Source: Beijerinckiaceae bacterium
GTDB taxonomy: Bacteria; Pseudomonadota; Alphaproteobacteria; Rhizobiales; Beijerinckiaceae
DNA length: 5,885 nucleotides
Direction of reading: 5' to 3'
Assembly: GCA_027346205.1 (NCBI GenBank)
Contig: DAIESR010000326.1
Location: 1 to 5,885, forward strand
Below the pieces are notes generated by a model. That model was not told the DNA's origin and did not search any database. It was given only the letters and a program-made list of their open reading frames with translations. How positions within the stretch are numbered: the first letter of the stretch is position 1; every line of letters starts with the position of its first letter. This document shows positions 1-4,985 of this stretch, in pieces. The position numbers were made by a program, and so were the translations under genes.

Positions 1-516
1 GTGCATATGAACACGCGATTCGTCGTCACGAGCAAAGTCTGGTTCGGCGGCGGCGCCGATCTCACGCCGATGCTGGCGGCGCGCCGGACGCAGGAGGACC
101 CTGATTCGCTGAGCTTCCACGCGGCTTTCGAGGCGGCCTGCGGGCGCCATTCGGTCGCCGATTACGCCCGCTTCAAGAGCTGGTGCGAGGAATATTTTTT
201 CCTGAAGCACCGCAATGAGCCGCGCGGGATCGGCGGCATTTTCTATGATTATCTCGCGAGCGCGGAGGGCTTTGCGGCGGATCTCGCCTTCACGCGCGAT
301 GTGGGCGAGACTTTTCTGGCCATTTATCCGGAAATCGTGCGGCGCAATTTCACGATGCCTTGGAGCGAGGCCGAGCGCGATGCGCAGCTCGTGCAGCGCG
401 GCCGCTATGTCGAATTCAATCTGCTCTATGATCGCGGCACGATCTTCGGCCTGAAGACCGGCGGCAATGTCGAATCGATCCTCTCCTCCATGCCGCCTTT
501 GGTGAAATGGCCCTGA
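1..516 (+). CDS. hemF: Oxygen-dependent coproporphyrinogen III oxidase, 3' part
   Basis: This enzyme catalyses the oxygen-dependent oxidative decarboxylation of coproporphyrinogen III to protoporphyrinogen IX in heme synthesis, as a cytosolic homodimer. The visible 171 residues are the C-terminal part of a protein that is usually about 300 residues. The frame is open at base 1, and the GTG there encodes an internal Val of the conserved HMNTRF segment, so it is not a start. Next comes the [11 protein letters not shown] block (about residues 13-23). The family signature then runs from K59 to D83: [13 protein letters not shown], followed by the [12 protein letters not shown] core. The protein stops just after SMPPLVKWP. 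Enterobacterial HemF continues further, but from memory this short ending is normal in alphaproteobacteria, so I do not read it as a truncation. The 148 bases to the next gene suggest it is the last gene of its transcript. The identification is secure. Confidence 0.97.
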   Translation: MHMNTRFVVTSKVWFGGGADLTPMLAARRTQEDPDSLSFHAAFEAACGRHSVADYARFKSWCEEYFFLKHRNEPRGIGGIFYDYLASAEGFAADLAFTRDVGETFLAIYPEIVRRNFTMPWSEAERDAQLVQRGRYVEFNLLYDRGTIFGLKTGGNVESILSSMPPLVKWP

Positions 517-531
517 AGAGATGAGGCGGGC

Positions 532-557
532 CGCGGCATGGGCCGAGTGCTGCCGCG
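532..557 (+). terminator. GC hairpin after hemF, possible terminator without U-tract
   Basis: A perfect 7-bp inverted repeat, CGCGGCA (532-538) and TGCCGCG (551-557), with a 12-base loop, lies 15 bases after the hemF stop. No T-run follows, so it is not a classical Rho-independent terminator. It could stabilise the hemF mRNA 3' end or act with Rho. Its position is suggestive, but repeats like this also occur by chance in GC-rich DNA. Confidence 0.3.
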
Positions 558-631
558 TCGATACGGTCTCGTGACCCGCTGAAGTCAGACAGCTTCGATC
601 AAGCCCGGAACCAAAGCCATGACTCAGCCGT

Positions 632-658
632 TCTCCTGATGCTGGGAGCATAGGGAGA
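632..658 (+). promoter_or_regulatory. Hairpin that can mask the DUF992 ribosome binding site
   Basis: The Shine-Dalgarno AGGGAG (652-657) sits 7 bases before the ATG at 665. It lies in the 3' arm of a hairpin: TCTCC (632-636) can pair with GGAGA (654-658), and ATGCT (639-643) with AGCAT (647-651). A 2x2 internal loop separates the two stems and a GGG triloop closes the structure. Folded this way, the ribosome binding site would be mostly paired. The pairing is visible in the sequence; any role in translational control is inference. Confidence 0.4.
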
Positions 659-664
659 TATTTC

Positions 665-1165
665 ATGGTTTTTCCGCGACTTTCTGTCGGTGACGCTGTC
701 GTTGCCGGTCTGGTTCTCGGGGCAAGCTGCCTTGTTTCGGCATTGCCGGCGCAGGCGCGAGAACAGATCGGCGTGCTTGAATGCAACGTCTCGCCCGGGG
801 TCGGGCTTGTCATCACGTCGAGCCGAGCGTTGGCCTGCCGCTTCATGCCCACCCATGGAGGTCCGGAATATTATGTCGGGACCATCAAGAAACTGGGCCT
901 CGATGTCGGGGTGAGTGGCGCCGGTCGGCTCGTCTGGGGCGTGTTCGCGCCTTCGGCCAACGGCGCCCATCCGCTTGCCGGACATTATCTCGGTGTGACG
1001 GCTGAAGCCTCGGTGGGCGCCGGCCTCGGCGCCAATGTCCTCGTCGGTGGCAGTGACCGCACGATCGCCTTGCAACCCGTTTCCGTCAGTTCGCAGAGCG
1101 GCTTGAATATCGCCGCCGGCGTCGGCGAGCTGACGCTCGAAGCTGCTCCGCCCCCGCACCGTTGA
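665..1165 (+). CDS. Secreted DUF992 protein of unknown function
   Basis: A 166-residue protein of the DUF992 family, which is common in Hyphomicrobiales and has no established function. Residues 1-31 form a signal peptide: a short polar start with one Arg, a hydrophobic core (about 11-27), and the AQA cleavage motif before R32. The mature protein would be a small, glycine-rich, probably beta-structured periplasmic domain of about 135 residues. Family features are the IGVLECNVSPG block with C40, ALACRF with C58, the YVGTIKKLGLDVG block, the LVWGVFAP block, and a Gly-rich GLGANVLVGGS block near the C-terminus. C40 and C58 are the only mature cysteines and could form a disulfide. C22 in the signal region has a poor lipobox, so a lipoprotein is unlikely. 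The ATG at 665 has AGGGAG 7 bases upstream and gives a proper signal peptide. It stands alone between hemF and a long non-coding stretch. Confidence 0.92.
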   Translation: MVFPRLSVGDAVVAGLVLGASCLVSALPAQAREQIGVLECNVSPGVGLVITSSRALACRFMPTHGGPEYYVGTIKKLGLDVGVSGAGRLVWGVFAPSANGAHPLAGHYLGVTAEASVGAGLGANVLVGGSDRTIALQPVSVSSQSGLNIAAGVGELTLEAAPPPHR

Positions 1166-1181
1166 TATCTATTTGGCGCGC

Positions 1182-1215
1182 CCGCTCGGTTCTCTGGCAA
1201 CGGAGAGCCGAGCGG
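1182..1215 (+). terminator. Strong hairpin after the DUF992 gene
   Basis: CCGCTCGG (1182-1189) pairs perfectly with CCGAGCGG (1208-1215). Inside, after a TT bulge, CTCT (1192-1195) pairs with AGAG (1204-1207) around the loop GGCAACGG. This is a 12-bp GC-rich stem that begins 17 bases after the DUF992 stop codon, where a terminator would be expected. The following sequence, CATTGATT, is only weakly T-rich, so termination may be inefficient or Rho-assisted. Confidence 0.55.
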
Positions 1216-1266
1216 CATTGATTGGAGCCATGCATCTCCCGTCTCGGTTCTCGAGGCTACGTTACT

Positions 1267-1310
1267 TTTTTGGCTTGGTGCACATAATGGCGCGCTGTAG
1301 CAGCCAAAAA
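1267..1310. repeat. Perfect 9-bp inverted repeat bounding a 44-base segment
   Basis: TTTTTGGCT (1267-1275) is the exact reverse complement of AGCCAAAAA (1302-1310). Inside the 26-base loop, GTGC (1278-1281) can pair with GCGC (1290-1293), allowing one G-U pair. The T-run is on the 5' side and the A-run on the 3' side, the reverse of a Rho-independent terminator on either strand. It could be a protein-binding site or the ends of a tiny remnant element. I see no target-site duplication. Confidence 0.4.
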
Positions 1311-1336
1311 TGGGTTGTGAATGCAATCGTCAATTC

Positions 1337-1408
1337 TGTGAATATCTATCCATGGATTTGACAAAAATTTGTGTTTATCATGTAAAAACAAATAGATAAA
1401 TATTCATA
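1337..1408. repeat. Nested AT-rich inverted repeats
   Basis: The outer arms, 1337-1350 (TGTGAATATCTATC) and 1395-1408 (GATAAATATTCATA), pair at 13 of 14 positions counting one G-T. The inner arms, 1367-1377 (ATTTGTGTTTA) and 1383-1393 (TAAAAACAAAT), pair at 10 of 11 positions around the 5-base loop TCATG. On the right side the two stems are separated by a single base. On the left, 16 bases lie between them. The inner dyad falls exactly between the -35 and -10 of a promoter-like element, which is the usual place for a repressor operator. The pairing is seen directly; the operator role is inferred. Confidence 0.5.
1358..1386 (+). promoter_or_regulatory. Promoter-like element in the AT island, TTGACA-17-TGTAAA
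   Basis: A consensus -35 TTGACA (1358-1363) is followed after 17 bases by TGTAAA (1381-1386), which matches the -10 consensus TATAAT at 4 of 6 positions. Transcription would start near 1393 and run rightward through the AT island. No good gene begins close downstream: trxB starts about 750 bases away. The product could be a non-coding RNA, a long trxB leader, or nothing. AT-rich DNA produces such matches readily, but the perfect -35 with optimal spacing is notable. Confidence 0.4.
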
Positions 1409-1426
1409 TACAGCCGTCGATACTCG

Positions 1427-1439
1427 GATCAAATCATTG
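1427..1439. promoter_or_regulatory. IHF-like binding site
   Basis: GATCAAATCATTG matches the enterobacterial IHF consensus WATCAANNNNTTR at every specified position except the first. It lies about 45 bases downstream of the promoter-like element and next to AT-rich DNA, a common setting for IHF. The consensus is short, and its use in this organism is not established. Confidence 0.3.
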
Positions 1440-1633
1440 AATGACCCTGTTACTCATTCGAGCCCGACAGGTTCTTCCGGAAAGGAAAGCTGGTCGCGGG
1501 CTTGCCATCCTGGCCCGACATAATTGAAAATGATCGACTTTCGGCTGCCTTTGATCGGGCGCGGCGCATCATTTCTTTGGAAGGATAGGCACTTGTAAAG
1601 TCTGTTGTCTTAGTTGTAAATATTTGTTCAAAG

Positions 1634-1687
1634 ACTTGACTAATTATTATAGTCTATAAGTGAAATCAAACATGTAAATACATTTAC
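1634..1687. repeat. Two adjacent AT-rich dyads
   Basis: In the first dyad, GACTA (1638-1642) and TAGTC (1650-1654) form perfect arms around a 7-base spacer. They are extended by ACTT (1634-1637) and AAGT (1658-1661) with a 3-base bulge. The second, GTAAAT (1674-1679) and ATTTAC (1682-1687), is a perfect 6-bp repeat with a 2-base spacer. Together with TGTAAA copies at 1381, 1594, 1615 and 1673 they look like clustered protein-binding sites. The regulator is unknown. Confidence 0.35.
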
Positions 1688-1711
1688 TTCTATGTCAGGA
1701 TGAAGCTCAAG

Positions 1712-2006
1712 TCAAAAGCCGTCCTCGTCGATCGCATATTCGAGCCGCAAGTGGCAGCCGCGCAGCGGCGCTGCGGATAGCGTGCCGATCCGTCTAGCGA
1801 CAACGGGCGATTGGAGTGCATGAGCGACCGCTCGAATCGCCGGATAGCGGGCCATCTCGTCGGCGCCCAACCCCGATATCTTTGCCTTGCAGTGCCACGA
1901 GTGTTAATTCCGCGCTGCGGCCGATTTCCTGGCCGGGGGAAATCGCGGCCCGCACCGCGGCAGCGCCGGCCCCGTCACGTCGGACTGAGGACTCTCCGCT
2001 CCCTTC
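1712..2006 (-). pseudogene. Possible decayed gene (C-terminal part), family not recognised
   Basis: On the minus strand, 1903 to 1712 is an open frame of 63 codons ending in TGA (1712-1714), with an internal ATG at 1855 that would give 47 residues: MARYPAIRAVAHAL, SPVVARRIGTLSAAPL, HLRLEYAIDEDGF. Immediately upstream, another minus frame, 2006 to 1872, reads AAAVRAAISPGQEIG then SAELTLVALQGKDIG. Removing one base in the CCCC run at 1871-1874 (GGGG on the minus strand) joins the two into about 108 codons with no stop. The joined protein is balanced and Ala/Leu/Arg/Glu-rich, whereas the overlapping plus-strand frames are Arg/Pro/Cys-rich like antisense shadows. About two thirds of third positions in the 47-codon part are G or C, more than at second positions. 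I read this as the 3' remnant of a frameshifted gene, or a 47-residue gene. I cannot assign a family. Confidence 0.35.
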
Positions 2007-2044
2007 TCATGGCCGTGGCGAGGCCATCATAAGAGGCTGAAGGG
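2001..2044. repeat. Nested hairpin upstream of trxB
   Basis: CCCTTC (2001-2006) pairs with GAAGGG (2039-2044), and inside it ATGGCC (2009-2014) pairs with GGCCAT (2022-2027) around a 7-base loop. Smaller repeats follow: CGGCC (2048-2052) with GGCCG (2058-2062), and AGATT (2069-2073) with AATCT (2081-2085). All lie within 145 bases of the trxB start. They could form a structured leader, or mark the end of whatever lies to the left. Confidence 0.35.
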
Positions 2045-2073
2045 TTGCGGCCGCGCAGGCCGGCCCATAGATT
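2045..2073 (+). promoter_or_regulatory. Weak promoter candidate for trxB
   Basis: TTGCGG (2045-2050), a 17-base spacer and TAGATT (2068-2073) match the housekeeping -35 and -10 at 3 of 6 and 4 of 6 positions. The start would fall near 2080, giving a leader of about 65 bases. The dyad AGATT/AATCT (2069-2085) overlaps the -10 and start region and could be an operator. The match is weak. Confidence 0.22.
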
Positions 2074-2145
2074 GCTCGCGAATCTGGAAGGCTGTGACTC
2101 GGCTCCCGCCGCTGCGGCCGTTTTCGTGTGTATTCCGAGGTTTTC

Positions 2146-3126
2146 ATGACCGATGTCGCAGCCGCAGCTCCGCTCCATTCAAAATTGATCATCGTCGGCG
2201 CCGGTCCTGCCGGCTATACGGCGGAGATCTATGCCGCCCGCGCCATGCTCGCGCCGACCCTGATCGCCGGCTTCGAACCCGGCGGGCAATTGATGATCAC
2301 GACCGAGGTCGAGAATTATCCGGGCTTTGCCGAACCGATCCAGGGTCCCTGGCTGATGGAGCAGATGCGGCTCCAGGCCGAACATGTCGGCGCCAATCTC
2401 GTTGCCGACCATGTCGTGAAGGTGGAGCTTTCCCGTTCGCCCTTTCTTCTCCATGGCGACAGCGGCAAGATCTATTCCTGCGACGCTCTGGTGATCGCCA
2501 CCGGCGCCAAGGCCAAATGGCTCGAGATTCCCTCGGAGATGACTTATAAGGGCTATGGCGTCTCGGCTTGCGCGACCTGCGACGGCTTCTTCTATAGAGG
2601 CAAGCCGGTCGTCGTGGTGGGCGGCGGCAATACGGCGGTCGAGGAGGCGCTTTATCTGAGTCATCTCGCCAGCAAGGTCACAATCGTGCATCGGCGGGAT
2701 GAATTCCGCGCTGAGCGCATTCTGCAGGATCGCCTGTTCAAATCGCCCAATGTCGAAGTCATCTGGGACAATGCCATCGACGAGATCTGCGGCGGCGGCC
2801 AGCCGCCCGGCGTCACCCATGTCCGGCTGAAGAATGTGAAGACAGGTGCGCTGCGTGATGTGCCGACCGAGGGCGTCTTCGTCGCCATCGGCCATAAGCC
2901 GGCCTCCGATCTCTTTACCGGCCAGATCGAGATGAAGCCCAACGGCTATATCAAGACCGCGCCTTTTTCGACGGCGACCAATGTGCCGGGTGTCTTCGCC
3001 GCGGGCGATGTCGCCGATGACATTTATCGTCAGGCCGTAACTGCCGCCGGGATGGGCTGCATGGCGGCGCTCGAAGTCGAGCGCTGGCTCAGCACCACGG
3101 CACATCAGCGTGCGGCCGCGGAATGA
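2146..3126 (+). CDS. trxB: Thioredoxin reductase (NADPH)
   Basis: This flavoenzyme uses NADPH to reduce thioredoxin in the cytoplasm, feeding ribonucleotide reductase, peroxide defence and disulfide repair. It is 326 residues, close to the usual 310-325. The FAD-binding GAGPAG is at 18-23, followed by YTAEIYAARA typical of TrxB. The redox-active CATC is at 142-145, followed by DG. The NADPH site has GGGNTA at 159-164 and the HRRDEFR motif at 182-188, which in this family marks NADPH rather than NADH preference. The second FAD motif, GVFAAGDV, is near 282-289. An in-frame GTG at 2128 exists, but the ATG at 2146 is preferred because CCGAGG (2135-2140) sits 5 bases before it. The 100-base gap to the LysR gene has no good terminator, so co-transcription is likely. 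All catalytic residues are present. Confidence 0.96.
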   Translation: MTDVAAAAPLHSKLIIVGAGPAGYTAEIYAARAMLAPTLIAGFEPGGQLMITTEVENYPGFAEPIQGPWLMEQMRLQAEHVGANLVADHVVKVELSRSPFLLHGDSGKIYSCDALVIATGAKAKWLEIPSEMTYKGYGVSACATCDGFFYRGKPVVVVGGGNTAVEEALYLSHLASKVTIVHRRDEFRAERILQDRLFKSPNVEVIWDNAIDEICGGGQPPGVTHVRLKNVKTGALRDVPTEGVFVAIGHKPASDLFTGQIEMKPNGYIKTAPFSTATNVPGVFAAGDVADDIYRQAVTAAGMGCMAALEVERWLSTTAHQRAAAE

Positions 3127-3226
3127 CGCGCGATTGATCCGACGCCGGTCGCACGGAAGCTGCTGCTTGTGGCAGCCGCCTGTCGGGATCTTTGGATGCT
3201 CCACGGCCAGGGCAGAGAGGCTTTGA

Positions 3227-4117
3227 ATGGATTGGGACAAGCTCCGCATCTTCCATGCGGCGGCAGAGGCCGGGTCCTTCACCCATGCCGGCGAAGCTCT
3301 GGGGCTCAGCCAATCGGCGGTGAGCCGGCAGGTGAGCGCGCTCGAGCATGATCTCGAAGTGCCGCTGTTCCACCGCCATGCGCGTGGCCTCATCCTGACT
3401 GAACAGGGGGATCTGCTCTTCCGCACCGTGCAGGATGTGATGGCGAAGCTCGAAGCGGCGCGCACGCGGCTGACCGACAGCCGCGAGAAGCCGCATGGCG
3501 AATTGCGCATCACCACGACTTTCGGTATCGGCACCCATTGGCTGGCGCCGCGGCTCGGGCAGTTTCTCGAACTCTATCCCGACATCAGGTTGAAAGTGCT
3601 CCTGACCGACGAGGAACTCGATCTCGCCATGCGCGAGGCCGATGTCGCGCTTCGCCTGCGCGAGCCGCAGCAGCCGGACCTCATCCGCCGCCGGCTCTTC
3701 TCCGTGCATTATCATCTCTATGCCTCGGCGGAATATATCAAGCGGCACGGCCAGCCACAGAGCCTGGAGGATCTCGATCATCACCGGCTGCTTGCTTATG
3801 CGGTGACCGGCGCGAGCTTCCTCGACGATCTCAATGCATTGCTCTACATAGGCCGCGAGGCCAAGAACCCCCGCGAAGCGGCCATGTCGGTCAACAATAT
3901 CACCGCGCTCCAGCGCGCGACCGAGGCGGGCGTGGGGATCGCCGTCTTGCCCGATTATCTCAATATTCCGGGCCATGGGCTCGTGCAGCTCCTGCCGCAT
4001 GCCGAGATGCCGACGCTCGAATGTTTTCTCGTTTATCCTGAAGAGATGAGGAATGTGGCGCGCGTCCAGGTGTTTCGCGATTTTCTCGTATCGCGCGCGC
4101 AACGTTGGGAATATTGA
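3227..4117 (+). CDS. lsrB: LysR-family regulator, LsrB-like
   Basis: A 296-residue LysR-type transcription factor of normal family length. Residues 1-60 are the winged helix-turn-helix: MDWDKLRIFHAAAEAGSFTH, then the recognition region LSQSAVSRQVSALE and LFHRHARGLILTEQG. A linker helix (about 61-90) leads to the periplasmic-binding-protein-like effector domain (about 91-290), with ELRITTT at its start and VGIAVLPDYL near 236-245. The N-terminus, the adjacency to trxB and the C-terminal FRDFLVSRAQRWEY closely resemble rhizobial LsrB (Sinorhizobium, Agrobacterium; VtlR in Brucella), linked to oxidative stress, envelope genes and host interaction. The ATG at 3227 has GAGAGG 6 bases upstream. The protein has one cysteine only, C266, although redox-active cysteines are reported for Sinorhizobium LsrB. 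LysR membership is certain; LsrB orthology is likely, from memory of the family and from synteny. Confidence 0.93.
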   Translation: MDWDKLRIFHAAAEAGSFTHAGEALGLSQSAVSRQVSALEHDLEVPLFHRHARGLILTEQGDLLFRTVQDVMAKLEAARTRLTDSREKPHGELRITTTFGIGTHWLAPRLGQFLELYPDIRLKVLLTDEELDLAMREADVALRLREPQQPDLIRRRLFSVHYHLYASAEYIKRHGQPQSLEDLDHHRLLAYAVTGASFLDDLNALLYIGREAKNPREAAMSVNNITALQRATEAGVGIAVLPDYLNIPGHGLVQLLPHAEMPTLECFLVYPEEMRNVARVQVFRDFLVSRAQRWEY

Positions 4118-4158
4118 GCGCGGCCTTGCCCCGATTGTTGATGCATAAGGACGACGAT

Positions 4159-4225
4159 GGGAGGAGTTTTGTCCGTGACGGAACGAGACCGCAGATTTGG
4201 AAAAGCACATGCCCTATCCCGTTGA
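4159..4225 (+). promoter_or_regulatory. Strong Shine-Dalgarno and 16-codon upstream frame overlapping the HD gene
   Basis: The strongest ribosome binding site in this gap, GGGAGGAG (4159-4166), is 8 bases from a GTG at 4175, not from the HD gene's start. That GTG opens a 16-codon frame (MTERDRRFGKAHALSR) ending with TGA at 4223-4225. The frame overlaps the HD gene's ATG (4209) by 17 bases in another phase. Such an arrangement can couple translation of the downstream gene to a short leader peptide. It could also be chance, or mark a changed start. Confidence 0.35.
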
Positions 4226-4985
4226 CGTCGCTGTTCAGTCCCGCAATTCCCTCGCGCGTGCCGAGGCGCTCGAAAGCGCGATGGCAATGGCGCTCGACAA
4301 GGTCGTCATCAAATCGGTGCTCTACACTTCAGGGGAAATTGATCCGACGCGGTTCCCGGATCTGTCGCCTGCGCGGCTCGCGGGCAAGCGCCTGCTGATG
4401 AGTGATGACCCACGCTTGCAGCCGATGCCCAAGGCGCCGACGCTTCTCGATTTCTTCAAACATCGCTTCGCGCCCGCGACGCATCTCTTGCAGAGCGCGC
4501 GGCTCGCGCTGAAGGCCGGGCATGACGAGAAGACCGTGCTGGCCTGCCTGCTGCACGATATTTCCGTCGTGGGTTTCATTCGCAGCGAGCATGGCTATTG
4601 GGGCGCGCAGCTCGTCGAGCCCTATGTCGATGAGGAAGTCTCCTGGGCGATCCGAGCGCATCAAGTGTTGCGCTTCTTCGCCGATGAAGCGGTCGGCTAT
4701 TCTTACCCCGAAGCCTATGTGCAATTTTTCGGCGCCGATTTCAGGCCTGATCCCTATATCGAGGCGGCCTATCGCAAGATGCGTGATCATAAATATTACA
4801 TGACCGCGCGCCTCATTACCTTGAACGACGTGTATGCCTTCGATCCGAGCGTGACCGTCGATATGGAGGATTTCATCGACATCATCGGCCGGCATTTCCG
4901 GCAGCCCGAGGAAGGTCTTGGCTTCGATGACAGTTCTTGCGCGCATATGTGGCGCACGATCATCTGGCCGACGAAATTTTTGTGA
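4209..4985 (+). CDS. HD-domain metalloprotein, possibly PhnZ/MIOX-like
   Basis: A 258-residue cytosolic protein with an HD-superfamily metal site in its second half; no signal peptide or membrane segment is visible. Numbering from the ATG at 4209, the likely ligands are H92 (in THLLQSA), H116-D117 (in ACLLHDIS), H128 (SEHGYWGAQL), H151 (IRAHQVLRFF) and D207 (ITLNDVYAFD). Single-metal HD phosphohydrolases use H, HD and D. The two additional His residues point to a two-metal site, as in di-iron oxygenases such as PhnZ and myo-inositol oxygenase or in some HD phosphodiesterases. The first about 80 residues have no domain I recognise. Start choice is uncertain: ATG 4209 has a modest GGAAA (4199-4203), an in-frame TTG at 4197 would add four residues, and a stop at 4176 bars anything longer. 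It follows the LysR gene by 91 bases and may be in its transcript. Reaction and substrate are unknown. Confidence 0.85.
   Translation: MPYPVDVAVQSRNSLARAEALESAMAMALDKVVIKSVLYTSGEIDPTRFPDLSPARLAGKRLLMSDDPRLQPMPKAPTLLDFFKHRFAPATHLLQSARLALKAGHDEKTVLACLLHDISVVGFIRSEHGYWGAQLVEPYVDEEVSWAIRAHQVLRFFADEAVGYSYPEAYVQFFGADFRPDPYIEAAYRKMRDHKYYMTARLITLNDVYAFDPSVTVDMEDFIDIIGRHFRQPEEGLGFDDSSCAHMWRTIIWPTKFL

Larger units (their letters stand above)
1166..2145. other. 980-base intergenic stretch with an AT-rich island
   Basis: No intact gene is convincing here on either strand. From 1166 to about 1310 it holds the DUF992 terminator-like hairpin and a 9-bp perfect inverted repeat. From about 1310 to 1710 the base composition turns AT-rich, unlike the GC-rich genes on both sides, with a less AT-rich patch around 1440-1580. 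This part contains nested inverted repeats, a promoter-like element, an IHF-like site and four copies of TGTAAA. From about 1712 to 2006 the sequence is GC-rich again, with coding-like minus-strand frames interrupted by a frameshift. From 2001 to 2145 several small hairpins and a weak promoter candidate lead into trxB. The composition change suggests acquired DNA, an old insertion, or a large regulatory region. Confidence 0.7.

Noticed and set aside
599..1159. Minus-strand frame (186 codons) opposite the DUF992 gene
   Set aside because: The plus strand encodes a clear DUF992 protein with a signal peptide and binding site. The antisense product is charged and unstructured.
1462..1520. Direct repeat GCCCGACA at 1462-1469 and 1513-1520
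   Set aside because: Two copies of 8 bases within 60 bases of moderately GC-rich sequence is close to chance. There are no matching flanks or associated feature.
1441..1527. 28-codon plus-strand frame starting with ATG downstream of the promoter-like element
   Set aside because: No Shine-Dalgarno lies before the ATG, it is too short to judge, and the sequence resembles nothing known.
1811..2040. Plus-strand short frames of 73-74 codons
   Set aside because: Their translations are Arg/Pro/Cys-rich, lack a ribosome binding site, and lie opposite the more protein-like minus-strand reading of 1712-2006.
1166..2145. tRNA, small structured RNA family or CRISPR array in the long gap
   Set aside because: No cloverleaf with a T-loop GTTCRANYC pattern, no CCA-type acceptor pairing, and no regularly spaced repeats were found. 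The hairpins are isolated inverted repeats.
3159..3176. GCTGC/GCAGC inverted repeat between trxB and the LysR gene as a terminator
   Set aside because: Only five base pairs with no T-run. It is too weak to call and does not argue against co-transcription.
2179..3534. Long minus-strand open frame (451 codons) opposite trxB and the start of the LysR gene
   Set aside because: It is antisense to a clear trxB with all catalytic motifs, crosses the trxB-lsrB boundary, and its translation is low-complexity, Arg/Gly/His-rich with no family resemblance.
3089..4210. Minus-strand open frame (373 codons) opposite the LysR gene
   Set aside because: It mirrors the LysR gene in GC-rich sequence where antisense stops are rare. 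The translation has no recognisable domain.
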